64,000 nucleotides of DNA, from NCBI RefSeq assembly GCF_040939455.1, contig NC_134115.1:29972727-30036726 (forward strand). Reading direction: 5' to 3'. Below, piece after piece: positions 1 to 45,449 of this stretch; position 1 is the stretch's first letter, and every line of letters begins with the position of its first letter. Made by a program: the position numbers and the translations under genes. The notes under the pieces are model-generated. The model worked only from the letters and a program-made list of their open reading frames with translations, made no database searches and was not told where the DNA came from. Source of the DNA: Microcebus murinus. Its lineage: Eukaryota; Chordata; Mammalia; Primates; Cheirogaleidae.

Positions 1-33167
<33,167 letters not shown>

Positions 33168-33396
33168 GCAAAGCCATCTCCATGCATGGAGACTGGGGCC
33201 CTGCAACCCTGGAGAAGGACTCACTGGTACTTAAAACATAAGACATTTGCAACCCAGGACCAGCCACGTACTCCCTGAACCACCAGCACTCTGAAAGCTT
33301 CGGGATCCAAGGAACCATGGAATTACACCCAGGTGGACTCTGACCAGATTTTGGCCCTACAGAGGGAAGGGAGGCAGATGGAGGATCTGTGTATTT

Positions 33397-33402
33397 ATTA
33401 AA
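33397..33402 (+). promoter_or_regulatory. DOCK8: Possible proximal polyadenylation signal ATTAAA
   Basis: ATTAAA lies 230 nt after the stop and is followed at once by a GTGTGTATTTT run. It would give a short 3' UTR. Weak evidence. Confidence 0.3.
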
Positions 33403-34145
33403 GTGTGTATTTTCACAGTATTGTACAAAACAAGGCATAGGTAGCTTCTCCTGCTCGCTGGTCAGTCACTGTCCAGCTGACAGAGGTGACTTCCTCTGGC
33501 CTATATTTGAATTTACAGGATAAGCTCAAACTGCCCAAAGCAAAATAGAAAAACTGTTCACAAACCTATTCAAATTGAACTTCACTCTTTATGGGAAGGG
33601 AAGATGAACTTGTAGGAGTGGGAAACATTTTCAATACATCTATAAGGGGAAGCCTTACTAAAATTCTAAAAATCATGATGGTTGGAAATTTGAGAATCTA
33701 TCGAGTATTTGTGAACTTGTAGGGTAACTTTTTTGGGGTAACTTTTTTTGTTACCCTTTTGGTAATGGTGGTTAAGTGTTGTATAGTTATTTTTGCTTTG
33801 CTATAAGTTAATTTAACATGCATTTATAGATGAACACACTCAAAGCACTGATTTAGAAGATACATGGTACTTGGACAGTCAGCCAAAAATCATGGATACT
33901 GCATTCATTTAAATGGAAACAATTTCCCTATAATGCTTTGCTTTTTTTCTTATGCTTGCTCTTGCTTACTCTCTCTTTTTCTCCTCTCTGGGACCAAGTT
34001 TATTTTTATAAAAGAATAATATCTCTGTTTTCATTTCAGAACATTGTGTTGTCAGCATATGTACATCAGCTACAAGATATATTCAGCTTTGAATTCTCTT
34101 GACAATGTACTTTAAGAGAAAGATGAACAAAGTTATTATTTGAGA

Positions 34146-34151
34146 ATTAAA
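34146..34151 (+). promoter_or_regulatory. DOCK8: Possible distal polyadenylation signal ATTAAA
   Basis: ATTAAA in an AT-rich setting with U-rich and GU-rich sequence downstream (about 34230-34260). It would give a 3' UTR of about 1 kb, which fits DOCK8 better than the proximal site. Confidence 0.45.
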
Positions 34152-35080
34152 TTATATATTTTTAATATAAGAGATGACCTTGACTGATCTAAAAATGTAA
34201 TATGAATTACAGGCAAAATGTTTCCCTTTGCAACTCGCGTTTTGTGTTTTATTTTGTTTTGACAATGCTTAATATTTCGCAAAGCACTTCAGAGAAGAAG
34301 AAAGATACATAATAGTGGCTTTGGTCATATAGTGGCACTTTTTATGCCATATTTAACCTTGGTGGTCATAAGAGAGAATTTAGTTTGGATATTCCAGAAC
34401 TTTTGTTTATACTATCAGGTATGCATGAATTTGTATGCAGAAAGGATTTTTTAAAAAAAATAATAATAATTAAACTTACTAGTTTACATACCCAACATTT
34501 ATTCTTTAGGCACTGGAGGAAGAACTCTTTCTAAAGTATATTATAAACCTAATTGCTTTCTTAAATGAGTACACATGACATACTTTAATTCCATATGTAT
34601 TTAGTACCTTCTGTGTGGGAGACACTGGGTGAGACCAAGGTCAAAAAACATTGTCACTACCCTCCAAAGCTTCTCTGTTCAGTGAGGAAGATCATACATA
34701 TGTGTATGCAGCCACAGTACAAAACAAACTAGAATAGAGCCTATAGCATACCATCTTTCCAGAGTGGCTCAAGGATGGCCATCATTATGAACACTTCTTA
34801 TCTTAGATTCTGCCCTAAAACAAAAAGGATTAGGCACTAACTTACGTAAGGTTGGCTGTTCACTCTAATAGCCCTAATATTCTGGGATATTCAAGACTAA
34901 ATGTTCCCTGCTTTTAGATACCGGTGTCAATTTGGGTTTTGAGGGTTTTTTTTCTTTTCCAATCTCTCTTGTACCACAGTGGGTATACTTGCTTCATGAG
35001 TGCAGAACTATGTTCATTGAAGCATTCTTACTCTCTAACCCTGTACTCAACACATAGAAGACCCTCAATATTTGTTAAGT

Positions 35081-35360
35081 CTGGCATGGTGTCTCATGCC
35101 TGTAATTCCAGTGTTTTGCAGGCAGGATCGCTTGAAGCCAGGAATTCAAGAACAGCGTGGGCAACATATCAAGACCTCATGTTTACAGAAAAAATTTAAA
35201 AATTAACTGGGTATGGTGGCGTGTGCCTGTGGTCCCAGCTAGTTGGGAAGCTGAAGCAGGATTGCTTGAGCTCAGGAGATTGAGGTTACAGTGAGCTATG
35301 ATAATGCCACTGTACTTTATCCTGAGCATCAGAGCAACACCCTGTCTCAAAAAATAAAAG
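35081..35360 (+). mobile_element. Old AluJ-like element
   Basis: A divergent dimer (gtctggcatggtgtctcatg to a short A-rich tail) without the lemur linker. Confidence 0.85.
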
Positions 35361-35424
35361 GGGGGGGAATGTGTTAATTGACTAAATGAATGAATAAAGT
35401 ATGAGTAGGCCTGCTTCTAGAAGA

Positions 35425-35755
35425 ACAATGCCCAATAAAAATATAATGCAAGCAACATATATGGTTTTTAAAATTCTAATAGACACATTAAAAAATAATC
35501 ATGAAAAGAAACCAGTAAAGTTAACTTTACTATTATATTTTATTTAACTCAATACATACAAAATATTATTTCAATGTATCATCAATATTAAAGATTATTA
35601 ATGAGACATTTTATATTCGTTTTTTAATCTAAGTCTTTGAAATCTGCTGCATAGTTTATACTTAGAACACATCTCAGTTAGGACTAGCCATATTTCAGGT
35701 GCTTAACAGCCACATGGGGCTACTGGCTACCATATTGGACAGTGCCATTCTAGAA
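35425..35755. mobile_element. Old DNA transposon (hAT-like MITE)
   Basis: A left gcccaataaaaatataatgc block and a right end ctaccatattggacagtgcc are decayed inverted ends, with an AT-rich middle and the typical gcttaacagccacatggggc segment. The family name is not certain. Confidence 0.6.
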
Positions 35756-38453
35756 GCTTCCAACTTTTCTAACTAGATGCCTCTGATCCGTGGACTCAGA
35801 ATATAGATACCCAAAGAAGTGAGAATTGAGTCTAAAGTAAGAATGACAGAATTCTGATTGAGAGCCCCATGGGCTTACCTGAGAGAGAAACTTGTGGAGT
35901 TGGTGAGTACAGACTCATCCATATTGGCAGTTCAGGCTCTTTCTGGGCTAACTCCTGGCTCTTTTCTCAATTCCAGATAGTTAAGTGGGGGCATGGCTCC
36001 ACTTTTTAAAGTAATGGCATAAACAAAGAACTTGGGTTTTGGTCCTCTGATTTTGTATCCTAAATATGGGATTAGGAAAGAAGTATTTTAAACATTCCTA
36101 AAAGTAAAGCAAATTAGGCCTTTTGTTTCCTGAAAATTAGAGAAAACTTTTATGTCCTGATAGCCTTCTTGATTTTACTTTGGAAAATCCTTCTATGAAA
36201 GCTTATTAGAGAATCTTCTGATAAGCTTCATGCCTCCCCTCCTTTAGCAAGGTCAAGGGTGCAACTGTCACTATCACGTAAGAATGTCAAGAAAATTAAA
36301 CATGAATATACTGCATAGGCTTGATTGGGCTTGTCATGCCACACATTGTCTTATACTCCAGAATTCTGTTCTGTAAGTAGTGCTTGCCATGACAACAGAT
36401 TTGTTTTAAAAAGAAAACAAACTTTTAGAGCTGTCATTGATAATTGTGGTTACAAGTATGTTTTCAAAGACAGGGAACCTTTGTTTTGAATGTATTTTTA
36501 CATGCTTATTATCTTGTAAAAGCTACTATTGATTATGTATCATTTTGCAAAAGCAAAACAAAAAAATCCTACAGTTTCTAAATATATTCTTAGAGTGCTG
36601 AGTACATCCAAGGTATGACTGCTGTGTATTCCTTTTGGGGCTTAAGAAAAATGCTTCCCCATCTGCAGGCTTGACTGAGTCTAAAGGAGGTGGCTTATTC
36701 ACATCGCTGGAAAGTTGTGGTGGCTATTGATGGAGGATTCAGTCTGCTCCAGGTGGCCTTCTTCCCCAGGCTGCTGAGTGTCCTCATGACATGGCAGCCA
36801 ATTTTCCCAAGGTTGAGTGATTCCGAAAAGCAAGGTAAAAATGGCAATGTCTTTTATGACCTAGCCTCAGAAGCCACACACCCTCACATCTGCCCTATTC
36901 TATTGTTTAGAAGCAAGTCTCCAAGTTCAGCCCACATTCAAGAGGAAGGAAAACAGGCTGTACATTTTAAATGAAGATTGTTTAAATAATATTTGCGTGT
37001 ATTTTAAAATTGCCATAATGAGGCACATTAAACCTTTTTATTTGCCGTGTCACTGAGGTAAATGGATAAGGATACTTGCTTCTGGAAATGACCAGTCCTG
37101 GAGCTCTGGCTGTCCTGAGTCCCTCCTACAGGGCTAAGATGATCAGCATCAAGGAGTATCTGTAACCCAGCACCATGGGTGCACCATGGCACACCACTTG
37201 GGAAACTCTACTAGCCTAAGGGTAGGTTTCTTTTTTTTGTAACAGAAAACGAAACTCAAATTGGCATTTTTAAAGGGGGTGGTAGAGTTATTAGCTCATG
37301 TAACAAACAGAATAATTCAGAGGAAGTATTGATTTAGGACCCACACAACATGTCCTAGTTCCATTTTCCATCTCTGCTTCCTCTTGGAAGACCACCCTCA
37401 GGCTTTCAGCAGTGCTCCCAGGAAATTCTGGGATCATCCATCATGGCAAAGGCAGTCCTGAGCCTCACAATCTCATGCCACCAAGCCCCACAAAGAAGAG
37501 AGCTTCAGTGTCCCAGAATTCCCAGCAGAAATCCTTGGGTTCACTCTAATTGGAAAGTTAAACATGAATATCCTGCGTAGACCTGATTGGGCTTGTCATG
37601 CCATGCATTGTCTTAAACTCCAGAATGTGGTTGGCCCATGCTAACCAAGGTTTATCCCTCGAGCTAAAAGTGGGGTCGACACCCATGTGGCTAACAACAA
37701 GGGAACTGGGAGTACCTCAGGGAATCAGGAAGAAAGGGGAAAGGTAGTTAAACCACAAGGCTCACTACAGGACATTTTGCTTTAAAGCAAACTCATGCAG
37801 GGGAAGGAATCTGTGTAGAGACCAAGATTATAGTCTAACTCATATAATGTTCACAACCACTGGCCTGGCAGGACCATCCCCAGGAGGGGATGTGAAGGAG
37901 ATATGAAGGAAGACTTAGGGCTTATCATATCTTGAAGGAGAGTGTGGATTGAATAGATGAAGGTGGAATGTTTTGCTGTACCAGCAATTCATCTTCTGAG
38001 TATCTTGCCACAAATGGTACAAATGATCAGGAATCAGAGCTATAGAACTGGGGTTGGGGGCCAGTGGGAGAAGAATGAAGGCAACAAGGAAATGGAATAA
38101 AACTAGGTTTGAGTAGAAAAAGACAAGCATCAAAATGATGTCTTTTGCTCATCATTGTGTCCCCAGTGCCTTGCTTATAATGAGTGTTCAATGAATGTAA
38201 GTGACCAAAGTAATGAATTAAGGTAGCTATTAGTGATGATTTCTTGTAGCTCTTGGCTAAAATCAGCACCTGAGGGAGGATAAACAAGTGGAGTCAATTG
38301 GTCCCAAAAGAATGGCTTTCCATTCACTCTTGACTTTATCTATAATTAATGCATGGGTAAGAAGAGGATTTTTCCCTTTCCTACTGCTTTCCCATGAACC
38401 ATCCTGGACCCTATCTTTAACAATCATAAACCTAACCTCGTAAAGCCTGATTA

Positions 38454-38745
<292 letters not shown>

Positions 38746-40159
38746 ACGAACTAAATCTCTCATAGTCACTAAGTTTTTAGTCATGAAATTACTAGAGAAA
38801 ATGCAGCATAGCCTTGGTTGAAAACCATTTGAAGATGTAGGCACATTCCTCATCCCTAAATCCCGATGCTACAGCCCATCTTTGGGGAACATTGCTGTCT
38901 CTAGAACGATGCTACTCAATCCAACCCGGTGCCTACTTTGATGATGCTTTTTGCAGCGTTAGCTTGACAACTAAACAGTTTTCACCTTTACTCTTTTTCG
39001 CACATATTCGATTGCAAATCACTGGTAGCAAGGATAAGGGAGTGATTTTCAAGGTGTTATGGCTCTAAAAGTTACCGCTGAGCAATCAGAACCATCATCA
39101 GTTCCGTTATGCAATGAAAGAACAGGACATGGATGAACAAAGTGTTCTGTTATCAAGCAGGATTGTCAGGGTTATTAGTGAGATAAAAAAAAAAAAAAAA
39201 AAAGTCTGTGTGACTGCCAACAGTCTCTGGACTAAGAATCAGAAGTCCTGGTTTCTCAATTCTTCCACTTCCTAGTCCTGCAGCTTGGGCCAAGCCACTA
39301 CACTGCTCTGTGTTTCAGGGATTTTTTTCACAGAAAGGTTTAAGAGTTGCCCCACATTCTTCCATCCTACTGAGGAAACCCAGTGAAATAATTAATGCAT
39401 GGAAACGTGTTTTGGAAACTCAAAAAGGCTGTCCAAAATGTAAGGTAGCACTATTTACAATTGACACCTCCAGAAAGTTTAGCCAACACCCCTTCACACT
39501 GCATCCGCTGCTGGCAACCTTGATCAAAATCAGGCCAAAGGTGCAGGCAGGACAGAGGCCTAACCTACCAGAAAATAAATGCCTGGTCCATTCCACTTGC
39601 AGTGCCAGCTTACATCTGGCAAAGGCCAAGGGCGAGGGCCTCAGGGTGGAAAGAAGAAAGGGTATCAGTGGAACCCAGAGGGTATTCAGTGGCTCCCGAA
39701 ACCCCCAACCTGACTCTGCCTCCCTGCGGCCTGTGCGCAGCACGTTTCCAATGCATTCCTCTGGAAAGTAAATACACGCAGTCCAACAGCCCACCTGTGT
39801 CCACCCAGCCGGTAAGTGCCCCTGGAGGGCATCAAACACGTGGGCTTCCAATTGAAACAAAGCCCCCGGGCGGCAAGTTTCCCCGTTAATAATAAAGAAG
39901 AAAGAGAGGACTTGGCAGCCATGACGGATTTGCAGTAATTAAACTCCAAGAGGCCTGGGGGTTGTCTGCCGCCTCCCCAGCTGGCTCGGCTCCACCGGCT
40001 CCAACCCCGCAGGCGAAACGTGAACGCCCCTAGATGTGCATTAGGCAAAAAGTTTCTAAAGAGGATCGCGTGGAACCCAGCAATTGATTAAGAAACTGGA
40101 TGGCCCAATTCCACAGAGCATTGAGCAAAGGGAAGCAGAATGAATGGGGCTTGGAGAAA

Positions 40160-40260
40160 TCAACCGAGCGCCTCCCGCGGGTGTAGTGCGCATGCGCGCG
40201 GGGCGGTGTCGGCGCCCGCCGGCCTGTTCCACCGCGCGGTTGCAGGGTGGCAAGGTGAGA
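40160..40260 (+). promoter_or_regulatory. KANK1: CpG-dense island, probable first exon and promoter of a long KANK1 transcript
   Basis: I count about 17 CpG dinucleotides in roughly 100 bases, in a window where CpG is otherwise scarce outside Alus. The core holds an NRF1 palindrome, no TATA box is visible, and a strong + strand donor (CAAG|GTGAGA, exon end at 40254) follows. It lies about 6 kb after the DOCK8 3' end. In human, KANK1 follows DOCK8 in the same orientation and long KANK1 transcripts start a few kb after DOCK8. Assignment to KANK1 rests on this position and orientation, since no coding sequence is present. It could also serve a bidirectional or non-coding transcript. Confidence 0.6.
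40187..40198. promoter_or_regulatory. Consensus NRF1 binding site
   Basis: TGCGCATGCGCG matches the NRF1 consensus YGCGCAYGCGCR at every position and is nearly palindromic. It lies about 57 bp before the strong splice donor, inside the CpG island, a typical placement for an NRF1-driven TATA-less start site. Confidence 0.7.
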
Positions 40261-40863
40261 TGCCACGCAGCATAAACCGAGGGATTCAAGACGCTGGGGG
40301 CTTTTTTCTCACGTTGTGAAGCTGTGGGGAAAGGAGTCGAAATAGGAATCAAGTAACATACTGGCAGATGGGCACAGTCCTAAAATCTCCTTCATGACTT
40401 TCCTCCGGGTGGGAACCCAGAATGTGCAGCTAAATGTGTGTTGGGGATGAAAGGGTGGGGAGGAGGGAGTTCTAGTGAAGTCTCCGGAGGGAACCCGCGG
40501 CTGTGCCCATGCTTGGTTGCACCTGCTAGACCTCTGATCCTCACAGCAAGCCCTTCCTGGAGAGATGAGGAGATAAGGCCCAGCCCCCACCCCAAGGGAG
40601 CGCCCCCACTCCTGGAGGGGCACGTGTGCACACACCTGTGGGTGAGGTTTGAGGGAGGTCCCACCCTCCATTACACCCAGCCATAGGCTAATCCACCCTC
40701 GTCCTGCACTTGCTTCTGGAAACTTCCCACCACTCATTGGCCTTTCACTCTCTAGCTTTTTATCAGCATAGAGAACTATCCCTTCCTCTTGACTGCAGTT
40801 CCTTGAGGGCAGGAGCTATTCCTCTTTATATCAGGGAAGGGACTTGAAGATCAGGAAGTTCTT

Positions 40864-41190
40864 TTTTTTTTTTTTTTGAGACAGAGTCTCACTCTGTTGC
40901 CCAGGCTAGAGTGCCCTGACATCAGCCTAGTTCACAGCAACCTCAAACTCCTGGGTTCAAGCAATCTTCTGCCTCAGCCTCCTGAGTAGCTGGAACTACA
41001 GACATGCACCACCATGCCCGGATAATTTTTTCTATATATTTTAGTTGGCCAATGAATTTCTTTCTATTTTTAGTAGAGACGGGGGTCTTGCTGTTGCTCA
41101 GGCTGGTTTCAAACTCCTTACCTTGAGCGATCCTCCTACCGCGGCCTCCCAGAGTGCTGGGATTACAGGTGTGGGCCACCGCACCCGGCC
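40864..41190 (-). mobile_element. Lemur-type Alu, antisense
   Basis: Poly-T head and complete reversed dimer, with a perfect 17-bp duplication AAGATCAGGAAGTTCTT at 40847-40863 and 41192-41208. It lies about 600 bp after the CpG island. Confidence 0.95.
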
Positions 41191-41208
41191 AAAGATCAGG
41201 AAGTTCTT

Positions 41209-42399
41209 ATCTAAGTAGACATTAGGACGTCTGAGTACTCAAGACAGGGCCCTATAAAATGGGAGGGTTATAATGCCACTTCAGGGAGGAATAGAGGTTG
41301 TATAGGCTGGTGTTATTGTTTTGCAAGGAGCTGGTCATATAACATTAGATTGTATTATCACTGGGGAAAAAAGCTCACTTTGAAGTTGCTTGTTTTTTAT
41401 CCAACAAATGAAGAAAACTGCCACAGCTGTTACTGGTGGGAACTTGCCCTGGGACCTGATCACCTACCGTCTCCTCCCTCCAGTAGACTGAACCTCAACC
41501 CTCATTTTTCAGAGCCAGCAAGGCTGGCAGAGGAAAGCCATAGCACCAGCTGAGGCCTGAAGTGGAGTTTGCAAGAAAGGACCAAGAAGGAACCAAGGTG
41601 GGGAGCTGTGTAGTGGGGGATGAGATGGGGTTTCCTAAGACAGGGGTGAGGACACTGGACTGACTGATGAAAGGGAAAGAAGGAACCATAAGGAGGTGGA
41701 CTTGGAGGAGGTGGGGGCATGCTGAGGAGAGAGGTCAAGAGATGGGGCTAACCATGTAGGAATTTAGGCTCTCTGTCTGCCATCTTACCTGGAGTGGGAT
41801 TGAACCAAGTAAGATAAGGTCACAATGTCTGTCCTCTTTCACTCAGCTGTTCTATGAGGTTTATTGGGATTTTAGCACAAGAATGCATTTTTCTGTACCC
41901 CCATGGTAGGTGGGTGTTGTTAGTCACCTGAGGACATGTGACCCAGGCACCAATGCCTGGGACTGATTCCCTGGGCAAAAGGAACAGTAAGAATAAATCT
42001 TTGATTCCTCCTTTGTCCCTGTACTTCAATCAGAGTGAAAAAGATATACCCTTATGTGACTGAAAAGAATAAGCCATTCTTGCCTAGGGCCAGAGTTGTA
42101 TCCCCATAGACCCAGATACTGTCTTGCATGTAATTATTGGTGTTTCATAAATGGCTAAAATGTAAAGAAAAGCATTTTCATAAGGTCACTCACAGCCCCT
42201 TGCAGAGAGCTGCCTTGTCCACCATCTCTGTAAGGGGTCTTTTCTGAGTGGCCAGTTCCCCTGACCCCTCCCCAGGCCATGGCTGGCTGACCAAGAAAGC
42301 CAATGTGACCCGAGAGAGGCAAAGCATAGCCTCAGACCTTGAACTTCCAACTCTCTTTCTGCTTTACCAAGGAGTGGTCATTCCTCGTTTCTGAGAGAT
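41209..42399. other. Probable KANK1 intron 1
   Basis: A purine-rich stretch lies at 41570-41740 (gg-a-gg runs). No repeat or exon recognised. Confidence 0.5.
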
Positions 42400-43215
42400 T
42401 TCTAAGTCTCTACCATAGATCCCTCTTTTTATGAGGTAGCTTGTCGAGGTATCTGCTTCTTCCCACCAGAAGAGCCCTATCAGTATTCAGTTGCTCATGG
42501 GAATGCTGAAAGCAGGAAATAGAGGTCAGGGATTGCCCCAAAGACTTCCCTGCTCCTCCCCTTGAATAGGGAATCAGGGATGGCCTCGTGACCTGCTTTG
42601 GCCCATACAATATGGCAAAGTGATACTGTGCTAGTTCCAGCCTAGATCTTAAGAGGCCTGCCAGCTTTTGCTTTCACCTCCTTGGTGCTCTGAGCCACTG
42701 TGGAAAGAAAGCTGCAAGGACTGGCTACGTAATTTGCAGGACTCAGTGTAAAATGAAAAGGCAGGCTTCCTTGTTTAAAAATTAATAAGAATTTCAGGAT
42801 AATGACAACAGAGCATTATACCAACCAGAGGCCCTTCTAATCATGGGGTCCTGTGTGACTATTTATGTTACACACCTGTGTAGTTGGCCCTGCTAGTCAC
42901 CCTGATAGAGTGACCTCATAGGAAGAATGAGATACCTGGACAGGTCCTCGCTGTTCCAGACATCCCAGCCTAGATGCCTGGCACGTGGGTGAAGCCATCT
43001 TGGACTTCCAGCCCCAGCTGAGCCTCCTGATGAGGAACAAGAACATAAGCAACCCCAGGTGACACCACTAGAAGAACCACTTGGCTGAGCCCAGCCCAGA
43101 TTGCAGAACTGTAAGCAAAGGATGTTGTCATTCAAGTAAAGCTCACTAAAGTTCTTCGTGATGAATGGTTATAGTTCTTAGGGCCACTAAGGTCCAGGAT
43201 GGTATTTTATGCAGC
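42400..43215 (+). mobile_element. MLT1-like LTR relic with an internal insertion
   Basis: Blocks gtgacctgctttggcccata, cagcccagattgcagaactg and agcaataggtaatcaaaaca fit a sense MLT-type LTR. About 42725-42890 does not fit and may be a later, unclassified insertion. Confidence 0.55.
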
Positions 43216-43234
43216 AATAGGTAATCAAAACATG

Positions 43235-43440
43235 GGGAAAGAGAGTGAACACCTACTGTGCTCCAGGCTGTGTGCTGGTGCTTCGAGAGCAATGGCTCAC
43301 CTGATTCTCACAACACCCTAGATTGTGATTCCTTTTCACAGGAGAGACCACTGCATTTCCAAGGGCCCGGGATTTGTCCTACTGCTTCCCACTCAGTAAG
43401 TGGAAGAAGCAGACTTTGAACATGAGTCTGACTGATTCTA
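43235..43440 (-). mobile_element. MIR SINE
   Basis: Reverse MIR: acctactgtgctccaggctg, then cctgattctcacaacaccct, then ccactcagtaagtgg. Confidence 0.7.
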
Positions 43441-43748
43441 AAACCCATATGATATCCCTACATTGAAACAGGGAAAGATCCAGGGAAGGTGCATGCACCT
43501 TGGAGAATACTGGAGAGGGATCTGATGCAGTCTTTCCCAAGTTTCCTTACAAACTCAGCAGTTGAAATGTCAGGCAGGGAAGTCATCACTATGTGGATGG
43601 CCCCCAATGGGGCATCATCACAGCACAGCTTTGTGATCTTCAACTGTAATTCCTATGATCCCGGGTGACCCAGATGTATCCCATAATGAGACCTACTCTG
43701 GTTTTCTGATAAGTATGATACTGAGAAAATGTGATGGATGAAGGTCAC

Positions 43749-45015
43749 TAAACAGGAAATGTCTGATTTTGAATCAAAAGTGTCGTTTATTGTATCTCAA
43801 ACAGGAAGCAGTGCAATTAGTCAAAGTATGCACAAAACTGTCAGCACGGTTTTGCCATCTTGCTGGTAGCTCGTTTGTGTCAGCAGTGAAGAAGCCTGGA
43901 GAGCAAGTGGTGATGAAATCCCAAAAAGCGTTTTCCACGGCTTGTTGAGGATAGAATATTTTTCCTTGCGAGAAGTGGTCCAAAGCCTGGAAGAAGCGGT
44001 AGTCAGTTGGTGCAAGGTCTGGTGAATCCAGTGGATGACAAAGAGTTTCCAAGTCCAGCCTCTGTAGTTTGAGCAGCATTGTTTGTGCAACATGTGGTTA
44101 AGCGTTGTCTTGTAAGAGGACTGGCCTGTCTCCATTGACCAATCTCAGCTGCTTAATCACAGATTTCCTCGTCATATCATCCAATTGGTCATAGTAGACA
44201 TCCGCTGTGATCGACTGACCAGGTTTCATGAAGCTATAGTGGATGATACCAGCGCTGGACCACCAAACAGACAACATCTGATTTTTTTGATGGATATTTG
44301 GCTTAGGGCTGTGTTTTAGCACTTCATTTTTATCCAACCATTGTATCAAATGCTTTCGATTGTCAAAAAGAATCTATTTTTCATCACATGCAACAGTATG
44401 ATGTGGAAATGGTTCAGCTTTATTTAGTGACAGCAAAGGAAGGCAAGCTTCGAGATGATTTCTCTTCCGATGCTCATTTAATTCATACAGAACCCATCTA
44501 TCCAGCTTCTTGACCCTGCCAATTTGTTTCAATTTGTCCAATATTGTTGCAATAGTAATGTTAAATCTTGCCGCTAATTCACGTGTAGGTTGAGATGGAT
44601 TCGCCTCCACTACAGCTTTCAGCTCATCATTATCCACCTTAGTCTCAGGTCACCCATGTGGCTCATTGTCAAGAATAAAATCCCCAGAAAGGAACTTCTC
44701 GAACCATCACCGTACTGTGCATTCATTTGCCACATCTTTCCCAAACACTTCATTGATATTTCGAGCCGTCTGCACTCCATTGTTTCCATAACGGAATTCA
44801 TATTTGAAAATAGTTAATAACAGGAATTTTTGACTTATCCACAGTTTCACAAAAATTGCTCTAAAAAAATTTGAAGGATAATCACAAGGCAAAACATGAG
44901 TTTGAAAGACTGAGGATGTACTTTCACAATAAAAATAAAATAAGTGTCAAAGTAAAATGTCAGAGATATCAACTGTCAAATTTAGTACTTAAGGAAATCA
45001 GACATTTCATACTTA
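43749..45015 (-). mobile_element. Full-length mariner (Tc1/mariner) DNA transposon with an inactivated transposase
   Basis: The element is 1267 bp between TA dinucleotides, with imperfect inverted ends sharing GAAATGTCTGATTT (43756-43769 and its complement near 44994-45007). One reading frame on the minus strand runs from about 44890 to 43774 without a frameshift. It has a helix-turn-helix N-terminus and the three catalytic Asp in CDEK, LLQDN and APTDY. The last two are 34 residues apart, the DD34D mark of mariner. Four in-frame stops break it (44707, 44650, 44374, 44098 on the minus strand); at least three look like TGG or CGA codons changed by a transition. The transposase would cut and paste the element at TA sites, but this copy is dead. 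The subfamily is not certain. Confidence 0.9.
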
Positions 45016-45449
45016 ATAACCTGATAGTTAAGGAGGGCTAGTCACCACTTATTTATGTATATATAATCCCCCAAGAAACCTCAGGCATCTGTGGTCATCT
45101 AGGCATGTGTCCAGGAATGGTCTTGCATCCAAAAGGAACAAGAGTTAATTTCAGTATTAGACTAAGCCAGAGTTAATTAAGAAACTGAAACAGCTGTCCC
45201 TATGTGATGGCACCTAACGAAAAAAGACTTTCTATTATTCATTGTTTAGAATTTTTTCACTGAGCCTTCCTGAATGTTATCAAGGGGTGAGCGTGTAGGC
45301 AGGTGCCTGCCTGTCTGTGTGTCTGTCTGCCTGTGGGTGGTGAACTCATCATTCTATTAAACTAGGTCAGCAATGAGATCAAGTCTAAATACTAAGTCGG
45401 CCTTACCTGAAATAGTGACATTCCCTTGCTGAGAGGAGAGGCTGGCAGG

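Larger units (their letters stand above)
33168..34175 (+). other. DOCK8: DOCK8 3' untranslated region (end estimated)
   Basis: Sequence after the stop has no splice donor in use that I can see and no interspersed repeat up to about 34.2 kb, which fits a 3' UTR. Two ATTAAA hexamers are present (33397 and 34146). I put the main end 15-30 bases after the second. A GGGTAAC / GTTACCC hairpin lies at about 33737-33757. The exact cleavage site cannot be fixed by eye. Confidence 0.5.

Noticed and set aside
36690..36974. 94-codon ORF considered as a small gene after DOCK8
   Set aside because: No recognisable motif or conserved start context, and intergenic position between the DOCK8 end and the CpG island without a promoter.
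39310..39771. 153-codon + strand ORF just before the CpG island, overlapped by a 146-codon ORF on the other strand
   Set aside because: No domain, signal or known protein is recognisable, long frames occur on both strands at once, and no promoter or splice context supports it. Rising GC content explains the lack of stops.
40309..40737. 142-codon minus-strand ORF beside the CpG island, considered as a divergent gene
   Set aside because: Low-complexity composition with no motif; no upstream start-site signal on that strand. A bidirectional transcript is possible but not a supported protein.
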